Part shown: positions 53,251 to 62,439 of the stretch, piece after piece
Numbering within the stretch: the first letter of the stretch is position 1
Layout: every line of letters starts with the position of its first letter
DNA from: Verrucomicrobiota bacterium
GTDB lineage: Bacteria > Verrucomicrobiota > Verrucomicrobiia > Chthoniobacterales > UBA10450
Direction of reading: 5' to 3'
Assembly (NCBI GenBank): GCA_003218375.1
Contig: QHNH01000008.1
Span: 124,001-188,000 of the forward strand
DNA length: 64,000 bases
Translations under genes and position numbers: made by a program
The notes under the pieces: model-generated
Seen by the model: the letters and a program-made list of their open reading frames with translations, nothing else
Told to the model about the DNA's origin: nothing
The model's database searches: none

Positions 53251-54774
53251 ATGAAAACCAAGGTAGCGATCATAGGTGCGGGACCGGCCGGATTGACGGC
53301 GGCGTATCTTCTTTCCAAGAACAACGTGCCCGTCACGGTGCTCGAGGCCGACCCGGTCTATGTCGGCGGCATTTCGAAGACCGCCACCTACAAGGGTTTT
53401 CATTTCGACATCGGCGGGCACCGGTTCTTCTCGAAGTCGAAGGCGGTCGAAGATTTCTGGACTGAGATTTTGCCTAACGACATGCTGGTGCGCCCGCGTT
53501 CCTCGCGCATTTATTACAACGGCAAATTTTTCGCCTACCCGCTGCGCGCGTTCGAGGCGCTCATCAAACTCGGCGTCGTCCGATCGGCCTTGTGCCTGCT
53601 CTCGTATCTGAAGGCAAAACTGTTTCCCGTTCGTAAACCGGACAATTTCGAGGATTGGGTCAGCAACCAGTTCGGCAAACGGCTCTTCAACACCTTCTTC
53701 AAAAGCTACACGGAGAAGGTCTGGGGGATGAGCTGCAAGGACATCTCGGCGGACTGGGCGGCGCAGCGCATCAAAGGCCTGTCGTTAGGCAGCGCGATCA
53801 AGAACGCGCTTTTCCCGCAGCGTTACAACGGCGATCGGAGCCACGTCATCAAAACCTTGATCAATTCCTTCCGCTACCCGCGTAAAGGCCCCGGCATGAT
53901 GTGGGAAGCGTGCGCGGAAAAAACCAGGGCCATGGGCGGCAAGGTGGAGATGGGCTGCAAAGTCGTCGGCCTCGATTATGACGCCGCCGGCGAAACATGG
54001 AGCGTTTCGTTTAAGGATCCACAAGGGGAAACGCAGAAGTTCGAAGCGGACCATGTCATTTCCTCGGCGCCGATGCGCGAGCTCGTGCGCGGAATTCGCC
54101 CGGCTGTTTCCGAAGCGGCCAGGACCGCCGCCGATTCCCTTAAGTACCGCGACTTTCTCACCGTGATGTTGATTGTGAAGAACCGCGATGCCTTTCACGA
54201 CAACTGGATTTACATCCACGATCCGAACGTCAAAGTCGGCCGCATCCAAAACTTCCGATCCTGGTCGCCCGAGATGGTGCCGGACGCGGACAAGGCCTGT
54301 TACGGCCTGGAGTATTTCTGCTTCGAACACGACGGCGTCTGGGATTCGAAGGACGAAGACCTGATCAAGCTAGCCGAGAGCGAGCTGCTTCAGATAGGCC
54401 TGGCCAAAGCGGGGGACGTGCTCGACGGCACGGTGGTTCGGCAGAAAAAAGCTTATCCGGTTTACGACGACGACTACGCCAAGCACGTCGATACGGTTCG
54501 CCAGGAACTCGACGCATGTTATCCAAACCTGCATCTCGTCGGCCGCAACGGCATGCACAAGTATAACAACCAGGACCACGCCATGATGACCGCAATGTTG
54601 TGCGTGGAAAACATCCTGGCCGACACGAAGCTTTACGATCTCTGGGACGTGAACAGCGACGCCGAATATCACGAAGCCGGCGCTGCCGCGGCGGAAGAAA
54701 CGAACGGCACTGCTTTGCGCAATGTGCCGACGCGCGTGCCGGCCACGCCGGAGCTCGCATCCGAGCAGACGTAG
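53251..54774 (+). CDS. FAD-dependent oxidoreductase of the UDP-galactopyranose-mutase-like type
   Basis: 507 residues. The dinucleotide fold [21 protein letters not shown] opens the protein; [21 protein letters not shown] follows, and [19 protein letters not shown]...YTEKVWGM resembles UGM-like flavoproteins and amine-oxidase-type enzymes. [19 protein letters not shown] near 430 is the C-terminal FAD-binding block. It likely acts on an NDP-sugar or lipid-linked sugar. It is probably co-transcribed with the PIG-V-like gene. The exact substrate is unknown. Confidence 0.75.
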   Translation: MKTKVAIIGAGPAGLTAAYLLSKNNVPVTVLEADPVYVGGISKTATYKGFHFDIGGHRFFSKSKAVEDFWTEILPNDMLVRPRSSRIYYNGKFFAYPLRAFEALIKLGVVRSALCLLSYLKAKLFPVRKPDNFEDWVSNQFGKRLFNTFFKSYTEKVWGMSCKDISADWAAQRIKGLSLGSAIKNALFPQRYNGDRSHVIKTLINSFRYPRKGPGMMWEACAEKTRAMGGKVEMGCKVVGLDYDAAGETWSVSFKDPQGETQKFEADHVISSAPMRELVRGIRPAVSEAARTAADSLKYRDFLTVMLIVKNRDAFHDNWIYIHDPNVKVGRIQNFRSWSPEMVPDADKACYGLEYFCFEHDGVWDSKDEDLIKLAESELLQIGLAKAGDVLDGTVVRQKKAYPVYDDDYAKHVDTVRQELDACYPNLHLVGRNGMHKYNNQDHAMMTAMLCVENILADTKLYDLWDVNSDAEYHEAGAAAAEETNGTALRNVPTRVPATPELASEQT

Positions 54775-54785
54775 CGCGTCACGGC

Positions 54786-54893
54786 GGAACATAGGCTTGC
54801 AGCCTGTGCGCCCAGCGGGATTGCATCCCGCTGCTTCTCGATTGTCAGCAGACTACAAGTCTGCTGGGCGCACAGGCTGCAAGCCTATGTTCC
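54786..54893. repeat. Palindromic repeat with perfect 31-base arms
   Basis: Arms 54786-54816 and 54863-54893 are exact inverted copies beginning GGAACATAGGCTTGCAGCC. The centre has two further hairpins (AGCGGGATTGCATCCCGCT and CAGCAGACTACAAGTCTGCTG). The right arm encodes the last residues and the TAG stop of gcvP, and the element separates two convergent genes. Confidence 0.92.
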
Positions 54894-57827
54894 GGCGCCA
54901 AATTCTTCCATCGGCGGGCAGGTACAAAACAAATTCCGGTCGCCGTAGACGCTGTCGATCCGCGCGACCGCCGGCCAGAACTTATGCTCGCGCGTCCACG
55001 GCGCGGGATAGGCGGCCTGCTCGCGGGAATAGGGCCGGTCCCATTTGTCGGCGATAACTTGCTGCGCCGTGTGCGGCGCATTTTTCAAGACGTTGTTCTG
55101 CTTGTCGGCCTTTGCGGAAACGACGGCCTGGATCTCGGCGTGAATTGAAATCATCGCGTCGCAAAAGCGATCCAGCTCGGATTTCGCTTCGCTCTCCGTC
55201 GGCTCGATCATCAGAGTACCAGCCACCGGGAATGAAACCGTCGGCGCGTGAAAGCCGTAATCCATCAGGCGCTTCGCCACGTCTTCCACTTCCACGCCGC
55301 CACTTTTCCATTGGCGCAGATCGACGATGCACTCGTGCGCGACGAGGCCGCGTTTGCCTTTGAAGAGCACGGGAAAATAACCGTCGAGCCGTTTCGCGAT
55401 GTAGTTCGCGTTCAGGATCGCGATCTTCGTTGCTTCCGTGAGCCCTTCGCCGCCCATCATCCGGATGTACATCCAGGAGATCGTGAGAATGCTGGCGCTG
55501 CCCATCGGCGCGGAAGTGATGGGGCCGACTCCATTTCGGATTTCGGATTTCGGATTTCGGATTTGGGCAAGAGCGGGAAGAAAGGGGACGAGATGTTTGG
55601 CGACGCCGATCGGACCAACGCCGGGGCCGCCGCCGCCGTGCGGAATGCAAAAGGTCTTGTGGAGATTGAGATGGCAAACATCGGCGCCGATGTCGCCGGG
55701 GCGGCAGAGGCCGACCTGGGCGTTCATGTTCGCGCCATCCATGTAGACCTGGCCGCCGTGTGAGTGAACGATCTCGCAAATCTCGCGGATGGTGGTTTCG
55801 AACACGCCGTGAGTGGACGGATAGGTGACCATGAGTGCGGCGAGATCGTCCTCGTGGGCGTCGGCTTTCGCGCGGAGATCGGCGAGATCGATGTCGCCAT
55901 CTTTCAGACAGGCGACGGCAACGACTTTGAATCCGGCCATGACGGCGCTGGCCGGATTGGTCCCGTGGGCCGAGGTAGGAATGAGACAAATGTTACGACC
56001 CGCCTGGCCGCGGGAGGCGTGATATTCACGAATGGCGAGCAACCCGGCATACTCACCCTGTGAACCGGCATTCGGTTGGAGCGCGACCGCGGCGAAGCCG
56101 GTAAGCTCAGCGAGCCAACCCGCGAGTTGATCGCACATCTCACGATAACCGGCCGTTTGCTCGTCCGGCGCAAACGGATGCAGCTTCGCGAACTCGGGCC
56201 ACGAGATCGGGAACATCTCCGCCGTGGCATTCAGTTTCATCGTGCATGAGCCGAGCGGAATCATCGACGTCGTGAGCGAGAGATCGCGCGACTCGAGCTT
56301 GCGCAAATAACGCAACATCTCGGTCTCGGTGTGGTGGGTGTTGAAAACGGGATGGGTGAGGAAGGGGGAATTGCGGATTGCGGATTGCGGAATGCGGAAT
56401 GTCTCTTCGGTCGATTTCGCTTCGATTTCGGCGCCGAAGATTTCGCAGATGGCCGTTAGATCCTTCTCGGTCGTTGTCTCATCAAGAGATATTCCGACGC
56501 TATGTTCGTCGAGCCGCCGCAGATTGATCCCGGCTTTAGCAGCGCGCGTCACGATAGGGTCACGATCGGCGGATTCGACCCGCAGGGTGTCGAAGAAATC
56601 GTCATGCACGATCTTGATGCCGGCGGTCCGCAGAGAGTCCGCGAGCTGACTCGTTAGGCCGTGCACGCCTTGCGCGATCGCGCGCAGGCCGCGCGGGCCG
56701 TGATAGACAGCATACATCGATGCAATCACGGCGAGGAGGACCTGGGCGGTGCAAATGTTACTCGTCGCCTTGTCGCGGCGGATATGTTGTTCGCGGGTTT
56801 GCATCGCGAGCCGGTAACCGGGACGCCCCGTGGCATCGTGGGAAACGCCGACGAGACGACCGGCCATGTGGCGTTTGTAGGCGTCGCGGGTGGCGAAGTA
56901 GGCGGCGTGCGGGCCGCCAAATCCGAGCGGAACGCCGAAACGCTGGGTGCTGCCGACGGCGACATCGGCGCCGAATTCGCGCGGCGGTTTCAGTAAAGTT
57001 AACGCGAGAATATCCGCCGCAACCACCAGCAATGCGCCGGCCTCGTGCGCCGTTTTGGCGAACGATTCATAGTCGTAGATCGCGCCATCAGTCGCGGGGT
57101 ATTGGACGAGCGCGCCAAAAACCATCTCGTCGAATTTGAAGCGCGAAAAATCTCCGACGACGATCTTGATGCCGAGCGGCTTCGCGCGGGTTTGGACGAT
57201 TTCGATCGTCTGCGGGTGACAGTTATCGGCGAGAAAAAACTTCGTCCGATTGACGCCGACGGCGGCCCGGCAGAGCGCCATCGCTTCGGCGGCGGCGGTG
57301 CCTTCGTCGAGGAGCGATGCGTTGGCAATGTCGAGCGCCGTGAGGTCGGTGATCATCGTCTGGAAATTGAGGAGCGCTTCCAGACGGCCCTGCGCGATCT
57401 CGGCCTGATAAGGGGTGTAGGCGGTATACCAGCCCGGGTTCTCGAGAATGTTTCGCTGGATGACCGGCGGTGTGATCGTGTCGTGATAGCCGGCGCCGAT
57501 GAAGGAACGCGCGACGGTGTTTTTCCGGGCGAGCCCGTGCAATTCCGCGAGCGCTTCCGCTTCCGACTTGCCTTCGGACAAATTAAGCGGCCGATCGAGT
57601 CGGATGTTTTGCGGAACGGTCGCGTCGATCAGTGCATCGAGGTTTTCGAAACCGAGCTCGGTGAGCATCTCAGCGCGGGCCTGGTTGTTCGGGCCGATAT
57701 GGCGGTGCGCGAAAGAATCGACCCGATCTTTCTCGCGCGGCGGGCGCGAGGCGGACGTGGATTTGGCCGGCGATTCCGTTTCAGCGCTGGGCATCCGCCA
57801 AACTACGGAGTCGATTTGGGCATTCAA
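54885..57827 (-). CDS. gcvP: Glycine dehydrogenase (decarboxylating), P protein
   Basis: 980 residues, single-chain P protein. Landmarks: [17 protein letters not shown] near the N-terminus, [82 protein letters not shown], and the PLP Lys724 in [17 protein letters not shown]. It decarboxylates glycine with the H protein in the glycine cleavage system. Two insertions of 7-base tandem repeats are translated in frame (near residues 485-495 and 755-770, encoding RIPQSAIRN and [10 protein letters not shown]). The stop is in the adjoining repeat. GGGG is close to the ATG at 57827; a start at 57794 is also possible. Genes for H and T proteins are not in the window. Confidence 0.95.
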   Translation of the reverse strand: MNAQIDSVVWRMPSAETESPAKSTSASRPPREKDRVDSFAHRHIGPNNQARAEMLTELGFENLDALIDATVPQNIRLDRPLNLSEGKSEAEALAELHGLARKNTVARSFIGAGYHDTITPPVIQRNILENPGWYTAYTPYQAEIAQGRLEALLNFQTMITDLTALDIANASLLDEGTAAAEAMALCRAAVGVNRTKFFLADNCHPQTIEIVQTRAKPLGIKIVVGDFSRFKFDEMVFGALVQYPATDGAIYDYESFAKTAHEAGALLVVAADILALTLLKPPREFGADVAVGSTQRFGVPLGFGGPHAAYFATRDAYKRHMAGRLVGVSHDATGRPGYRLAMQTREQHIRRDKATSNICTAQVLLAVIASMYAVYHGPRGLRAIAQGVHGLTSQLADSLRTAGIKIVHDDFFDTLRVESADRDPIVTRAAKAGINLRRLDEHSVGISLDETTTEKDLTAICEIFGAEIEAKSTEETFRIPQSAIRNSPFLTHPVFNTHHTETEMLRYLRKLESRDLSLTTSMIPLGSCTMKLNATAEMFPISWPEFAKLHPFAPDEQTAGYREMCDQLAGWLAELTGFAAVALQPNAGSQGEYAGLLAIREYHASRGQAGRNICLIPTSAHGTNPASAVMAGFKVVAVACLKDGDIDLADLRAKADAHEDDLAALMVTYPSTHGVFETTIREICEIVHSHGGQVYMDGANMNAQVGLCRPGDIGADVCHLNLHKTFCIPHGGGGPGVGPIGVAKHLVPFLPALAQIRNPKSEIRNGVGPITSAPMGSASILTISWMYIRMMGGEGLTEATKIAILNANYIAKRLDGYFPVLFKGKRGLVAHECIVDLRQWKSGGVEVEDVAKRLMDYGFHAPTVSFPVAGTLMIEPTESEAKSELDRFCDAMISIHAEIQAVVSAKADKQNNVLKNAPHTAQQVIADKWDRPYSREQAAYPAPWTREHKFWPAVARIDSVYGDRNLFCTCPPMEEFGAGT
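55533..55567. repeat. 7-base tandem repeat inside gcvP
   Basis: Five units of ATTTCGG (the last ATTTGGG). Translated on the minus strand as an Arg-Asn-Pro-Lys-Ser-Glu-Ile insertion just after the PLP-lysine region. Confidence 0.9.
56370..56397. repeat. 7-base tandem repeat inside gcvP
   Basis: Four units ATTGCGG/AATGCGG, a cousin of the ATTTCGG repeat 0.8 kb away. Translated as a short Pro-Gln-Ser-Ala-Ile-Arg linker between the two homologous halves of the P protein. Confidence 0.85.
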
Positions 57828-57854
57828 GCCCCAGCATGGAAAACGGCTTGGGCA

Positions 57855-58577
57855 TTAAGAAGCGGCGGTTTGAATCCGCCGTTTTTGTTGGCTCGGCGGT
57901 TGCAAATCGCCGTTCCTTGAAAGGCAAATCTGTTCGCCGGGCCAGGGACGAGTGATCGGTTTCCGATTCCCGACGGTGAATCCAGCGTTCTCGAAAACGC
58001 GGACGAGCTCATCGATATTTTTCCAGAAAAAGCTTTCGAAGAATCCCGGATTGATTCCTTGATCGCGGCCATGGACCGCTTCGAGCACAAAAAGCCCACC
58101 GGGCGTCAGGACCTTCCGCACTTCTCTGGCGATCCGATCGATGTCGAAGGCGTGGTCGAGCGAATTCGTGTAGACGACGTCCATCGATTCCGGGGCAAAT
58201 TGCAGATCGTGGAAATCGCCCTGGACGACATACGGATTATTCTCTCCCGGGTTGAGATCGATCCCGATGGCGACGGCGCCGAGTTCGAGAAACGCTTTCA
58301 CCTCCGTGCCGATGCGCGCCCCGAGGCACAGGACGCGGCGATCGCGCCAATCGATATCGAGCGCAGCCAACCGTTCGCGGAGCGCGTTCCGAAATTCCGT
58401 GTCGTATTCGCCAAATTCGTGGGTTTCGAGTTTCGCCGCCTGGTGGGCGAGGTAATCGTCGTAGGACGCGTAGCTGCGTTTTCGAAATGCATCGCTTTCC
58501 TCGTGCCAGGCTTCGCCAAACTTTCGCGCCAACGATCGCTTTCGGAGCGAGCGTTTGAGCCGAGTGAGAAAGCGCAT
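57855..58577 (-). CDS. SAM-dependent methyltransferase domain protein
   Basis: 240 residues. The methyltransferase type 11 pattern is visible: RRVLCLGARIGTEVKAFLELG (motif I), VAIGIDLNPGENNPYVVQGD, MDVVYTNSLDHAFD and VRKVLTPGGLFVLEAVHG. The substrate is unknown. The N-terminal 65 residues are basic. The last ~18 residues come from a palindromic repeat (GDLQPPSQQKRR...), so the original C-terminus probably ended near GEQICL. It sits between ilvA and gcvP on the same strand. Confidence 0.75.
   Translation of the reverse strand: MRFLTRLKRSLRKRSLARKFGEAWHEESDAFRKRSYASYDDYLAHQAAKLETHEFGEYDTEFRNALRERLAALDIDWRDRRVLCLGARIGTEVKAFLELGAVAIGIDLNPGENNPYVVQGDFHDLQFAPESMDVVYTNSLDHAFDIDRIAREVRKVLTPGGLFVLEAVHGRDQGINPGFFESFFWKNIDELVRVFENAGFTVGNRKPITRPWPGEQICLSRNGDLQPPSQQKRRIQTAAS
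57863..57912. repeat. Paired hairpin repeat, GGCGGTT family
   Basis: Two related hairpins in tandem: 57863-57881 (CGGCGGTTTGAATCCGCCG) and 57894-57912 (CGGCGGTTGCAAATCGCCG). They encode the C-terminal tail of the methyltransferase and lie just upstream of gcvP. Confidence 0.82.
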
Positions 58578-58584
58578 TGGCCGG

Positions 58585-59805
58585 TTACTTCGAATCGAAG
58601 GTTTCGACGCCGTGTTCCTTCAGCCGGGCGCGGAGTTCGGCGAGATGCTGATGGTTCCGCGTCTCGACGGTGCAGAGGACATGGACTGCGGAAACATCCG
58701 AGCTGGCGAAAGCACGATCGTGCACGACTTCCTTGATGCTCGCGCCACTGGACGCGATTTGGGAGGCGAGATCAGCCAGGCCGCCGGGACGATCGCTGAT
58801 CATGGCGGTGAAACGGCAGAGCCGTCCGTCAGCGACGAGGCCGCGTTCCACGACGCGGCTGAGCACGTTGGGATCGATGTTGCCTCCGCAAAGAAGAAGC
58901 ACGACGCGTTTGCCGGCGAGTTCCGGGAGCTGGCCGGAGAGGCAGGCTGCGAGTGCTGTGGCGGCGGCGCCTTCGACAACGCCTTTCTCGAGCTCGACCA
59001 CGCGGAGAATCGAAACAGCGATTTGTTCTTCCGTAACAACGACGATCCGATCGATGAGCGGCGCGGCGGTCGCGAAAGCATTCTGCCCGACCTGGGCGAT
59101 GGCGAGGCCGTCCGCGAGCGTTGGTTGCATGGCGATGCGCACCGGTTTTCCAGCCTGAATGGCCGCGGAAAAGCTCGCGACGTGATTCGCTTCGACCGCG
59201 ATAATCTTCACCTGCGGCCGCAGACTTTTCACGGCGAGCGCCACGCCGGCGAGCAAGCCGCCGCCGCCGACCGGAATAACGACCGCGTCCAGATCCGGCA
59301 CTTGCTCGACGATCTCCAGGCCCATCGTTCCCTGGCCGGCGATGATCGCGGGATCGTCGAAACCATCGATGTAGGCGAGCCCGCGTTCTGTCGCGATCTC
59401 GTGCGCGTGTTCTTTCGCTTCCGTGAAATCTTTTCCGTGCAACACCACGTTCGCGCCGAGCTTCTGGCAGTTGCCGATTTTGATGAGCGGCGCGTACTTC
59501 GGCATGACGACGGTGGCCGGAATGCCGAGCAATTTTCCCTGGTAAGCGAGGGCCTGGGCGTGGTTCCCGGCGGAGGCTGCGATCACGCCGCGTTTCTGTT
59601 GTTCCGGCGGCAATTGTGCGAGGGCGTTGCGCGCGCCGCGTTCCTTAAAGCTGCCGGTGCGCTGGAGGTAATCGAGCTTCGAGAAGATCTTCATCCCGGT
59701 GACTTCGCTGAGCGGAATCGATTCGGGGCAGGGCGAGTAATAAACGGCGCCCTCGATCCGTTTCCGCGCCGCTTCGATGTCCTTCAACGTGATCACGCGA
59801 GGCAT
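58585..59805 (-). CDS. ilvA: Threonine ammonia-lyase with C-terminal ACT domain
   Basis: 406 residues. Fold-type II PLP enzyme: Schiff-base Lys54 in GSFKERGARN, SAGNHAQALAYQGKLLGI, the phosphate-binding VGGGGLLAGVALAVK, and a C-terminal ACT segment (CRFTAMISDRPGGLADLASQIAS). The single ACT domain and ~400-residue length fit the shorter threonine/serine dehydratase type rather than the two-ACT biosynthetic form. It makes 2-oxobutanoate from threonine. The start lies in a short inverted repeat that ends the histidine-kinase gene. Confidence 0.92.
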   Translation of the reverse strand: MPRVITLKDIEAARKRIEGAVYYSPCPESIPLSEVTGMKIFSKLDYLQRTGSFKERGARNALAQLPPEQQKRGVIAASAGNHAQALAYQGKLLGIPATVVMPKYAPLIKIGNCQKLGANVVLHGKDFTEAKEHAHEIATERGLAYIDGFDDPAIIAGQGTMGLEIVEQVPDLDAVVIPVGGGGLLAGVALAVKSLRPQVKIIAVEANHVASFSAAIQAGKPVRIAMQPTLADGLAIAQVGQNAFATAAPLIDRIVVVTEEQIAVSILRVVELEKGVVEGAAATALAACLSGQLPELAGKRVVLLLCGGNIDPNVLSRVVERGLVADGRLCRFTAMISDRPGGLADLASQIASSGASIKEVVHDRAFASSDVSAVHVLCTVETRNHQHLAELRARLKEHGVETFDSK

Positions 59806-59806
59806 A

Positions 59807-59840
59807 ATAGGTCATTTAAGACCTATGTGACCTATAGGTC
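59807..59840. repeat. Short inverted repeat between ilvA and the kinase gene
   Basis: ATAGGTCA (59807-59814) and TGACCTAT (59828-59835) are exact inverted copies, with a further GACCTAT at 59820. The TAG stop of the histidine-kinase gene (59832-59834 on the minus strand) is inside it. Confidence 0.65.
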
Positions 59841-61487
59841 GAGTGCTTCGCGGATCTTTGCGGCGAGCTGCTCGGGATCGAACGGCTTCGGGAGGAAAAA
59901 CATTTCCTGGTCGCGGCGATCGCCGGGATGGAGCGACTCCTGCAGGTAACCGGAAATGAAAATCACTTTCGTCCCCGGGCTCGTCTTGTTCATCCAATCG
60001 GCAAAACAGCGTCCGCTCATCTGCGGCATCACCATGTCGGTGAGCAATAGATCGATCTTCTTTCCGGCGCGGCGGCCGATCAATTGCTGGGCGTCGTCGC
60101 CGTTGGCCGCTTCCAGCACGTCGTAACCAAGGCTGCGCAGGACGCGCACGGAAAGATGCCGCACACTGATGTCGTCCTCGAGGACGAGAATTGTCTCGGT
60201 GCCGGTGGGAAGTTTGTTCGCGCCGGGCTTCTTGTAAGAAGGCGGCGCCGGGGCTGGAACCCTGGGCAAAAAGATTTTCACAGTCGTGCCGTGGCCCAGC
60301 TCGCTCTCGACACAAATATGACCGCCGCTTTGTCGCACAATCCCGTAACTGGTCGCGAGACCAAGGCCGCTGCCGTGGCCTTCTTCGCTTTTCGTCGTGA
60401 AAAACGGCTCGAACAAATGCTGCTTCACTTCGTCGGTCATGCCGCTGCCGTTATCCGTCACGCAGATGCGAACGTAATCGCCGGCCGGAAGTTCTTCCGC
60501 GGCGCCTTCGTGATCTTGCGTCGGTTCGATGGTGATGGAGGTCGTTTCCAACCCCAGACATCCGCCACCGGGCATCGCGTCGCGGGCGTTCACCACGAGA
60601 TTGAGAATGATCTGGGTCAACTGTCCTGGATCGACTTTGGTGTGCATTCCGTTTTTGCCGCGCTCGAAGTCGCATTGAACGGAAATGTTTTCGCCGAGCA
60701 GCCGGAGGAGCGAACGCTCGAGATTCGTGAGGAGTAAATTCACGTCCACGACGGCGGGGGCCAGCGGATGCTTGCGGGAGAACGCAAGAAGCTGACCAGT
60801 CAGGGCCGAGGCCCGGCCCGCGGCGCCGCGGATTTCGCGAATGTGACCTGCGATCTCGCCGTTCATTTCTAGCTCGTCGAGAAGCAGATCGCTATAACCG
60901 AGAATGGTGGTGAGGAAATTATTGAAGTCGTGCGCAACCCCGCCGGCGAGCTGGCCGAACGCTTCCATTTTTTGCGAACGAACAAGCTGATCCTGGAGTT
61001 GTTTCCGGGCCGTGATGTTCATGAGGGAGCCGACCCATTGCACTGGCCGGCCCAGGCGATCACGAACGATGTAAGCACGCTCGAGCAAATCGAGATACGA
61101 CCCGTCCAGGTGCCGGAAGCGGTATTCGCCGGTCCAATGATTGCCGTCAGCGGCGAGCGCATCGCGAATGCTGGCGGCGGCGCGGGCGCGGTCCTGGGGA
61201 TGAAGCTGTTTTTGCCAGAACCCGATCTCGTCCGTGGAAGGAGAGGGCGTGTAGCCGAGGAGGGAATCGAGGCCCTGAGGCCAGGAAAGCGCGCCGGTGG
61301 CTACAGTCCAAACCCGAACAGCATCATTCGTAGCCTGGGCAGCGCGCGCAAGATGTTGCGAGATTTCATCCGGGCGGCTCGAAGAGTCAGAAGGAGTTTC
61401 ATGAGATTGATGGGGAGCGTCCATTGCTCCCCGGTAATGGTTTTGCTGGGATGCCTCGTCTCCCTGAATTTCGGCCGCTAATCGCAT
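59832..61487 (-). CDS. PAS-containing hybrid histidine kinase
   Basis: About 551 residues. Domains in order: an N-terminal linker, a PAS domain (WSWPQG-like SWPQGLDSLLGYTPSP...ITARKQLQDQL), HisKA with the phosphorylatable His in GGVAHDFNNFLTTILGYS, HATPase_c (VVNARDAMPGGG, TDNGSGM, GSGLGLATSYGIV) and a C-terminal receiver with the phospho-Asp in LLLTDMVMPQMSG and the conserved Lys in FLPKPFD. No transmembrane segment lies in the chosen frame, so it should be cytosolic. The ATG at 61487 is chosen; 61424 is also plausible, and a longer frame would overlap the divergent SDR. The downstream target is unknown. Confidence 0.88.
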   Translation of the reverse strand: MRLAAEIQGDEASQQNHYRGAMDAPHQSHETPSDSSSRPDEISQHLARAAQATNDAVRVWTVATGALSWPQGLDSLLGYTPSPSTDEIGFWQKQLHPQDRARAAASIRDALAADGNHWTGEYRFRHLDGSYLDLLERAYIVRDRLGRPVQWVGSLMNITARKQLQDQLVRSQKMEAFGQLAGGVAHDFNNFLTTILGYSDLLLDELEMNGEIAGHIREIRGAAGRASALTGQLLAFSRKHPLAPAVVDVNLLLTNLERSLLRLLGENISVQCDFERGKNGMHTKVDPGQLTQIILNLVVNARDAMPGGGCLGLETTSITIEPTQDHEGAAEELPAGDYVRICVTDNGSGMTDEVKQHLFEPFFTTKSEEGHGSGLGLATSYGIVRQSGGHICVESELGHGTTVKIFLPRVPAPAPPSYKKPGANKLPTGTETILVLEDDISVRHLSVRVLRSLGYDVLEAANGDDAQQLIGRRAGKKIDLLLTDMVMPQMSGRCFADWMNKTSPGTKVIFISGYLQESLHPGDRRDQEMFFLPKPFDPEQLAAKIREALDL

Positions 61488-61617
61488 CTTCAGGTCGTGT
61501 TGGAACCCACGATGAAATAAGCTAATTCCATGCCTCTGTGCGAAGCTGTTACCAACTATCAAAGCGCTTGCCTTTGCTGCGCAGGAAAATGACTTTGCCG
61601 CTCGCATTTTACAGATC

Positions 61618-62439
61618 ATGAGCCTCTCGCCAGACCCACTAAAACCACTGAAAAACCAGAAGGCGCTGGTGACCGGCGCGAACTCCGGCATCGGCGAAGC
61701 CTGCGCCCTCGCGCTGGGCGCGGCTGGCGCCGACGTGGTAGTCAATTACTATTCCGATTCCGAGGAAGCCGAGCGCGTGGTCGCTTCCATTCAGGCAAGC
61801 GGAAGCGAGGCCATGGCGATTCGCGCCGATGTCAGCCGCGAGGAAGAGGTGCAACAGATGTTTGCCGGGATGCTCAAGGAATTCGGCACGATCGACATCC
61901 TGGTGAACAATGCCGGCCTGCAACGCGACGCGGCCTTTGCCGACATGACGCTCGAGCAATGGAACACCGTGATCTCGACGAATCTCACGGGGCAGTTCCT
62001 CTGCGCGCGCGAAGCTGTGCGGGAGTTCTTGCGGCGCGGCGTGGTGCCGAAAACTTCGTCGGCCGCCGGCAAGATCATTTGCATGAGTTCCGTCCACGAG
62101 GTGATTCCGTGGGGCGGCCACGTGAATTACGCCGCGTCGAAAGGCGGCGTGATGCTCTTGATGAAAAGCATGGCGCAGGAGCTCGCGCCGAAAAAAATCC
62201 GGGTGAACAGCATCGCGCCGGGCGCGATCAAGACCGCGATCAACCGGGCCGCGTGGGAAACGCCGGCGGCGGAAGCGGAATTGTTGAAACTGATCCCGGA
62301 AGGACGCGTCGGATTGCCGGAAGACATTGCCCGCACCGCAGTCTGGCTCGCCTCCGATGCGTCCGATTACGTGACGGGCACGACGCTCTTCGTCGATGGC
62401 GGGATGACGCTTTACCCGGGATTCGCGACCGGCGGCTAA
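61618..62439 (+). CDS. Glucose 1-dehydrogenase-like SDR
   Basis: 273 residues. Classical SDR: ALVTGANSGIGEACALALG near 17-35, NNAG near 100, catalytic Ser in MSSVHEVIPWGGHVNYAASKGG with Tyr-x3-Lys, and the C-terminal FVDGGMTLYPGF typical of glucose dehydrogenase-type SDRs. It would oxidise a sugar or a similar hydroxyl with NAD(P). It is divergent from the histidine kinase and convergent with the TPR gene (four-base overlap). Confidence 0.85.
   Translation: MSLSPDPLKPLKNQKALVTGANSGIGEACALALGAAGADVVVNYYSDSEEAERVVASIQASGSEAMAIRADVSREEEVQQMFAGMLKEFGTIDILVNNAGLQRDAAFADMTLEQWNTVISTNLTGQFLCAREAVREFLRRGVVPKTSSAAGKIICMSSVHEVIPWGGHVNYAASKGGVMLLMKSMAQELAPKKIRVNSIAPGAIKTAINRAAWETPAAEAELLKLIPEGRVGLPEDIARTAVWLASDASDYVTGTTLFVDGGMTLYPGFATGG

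Noticed and set aside
54775-54900. Glycine riboswitch near gcvP
   Set aside because: The structured sequence lies at the 3' end of gcvP, not upstream, and is a perfect inverted repeat rather than a glycine aptamer.
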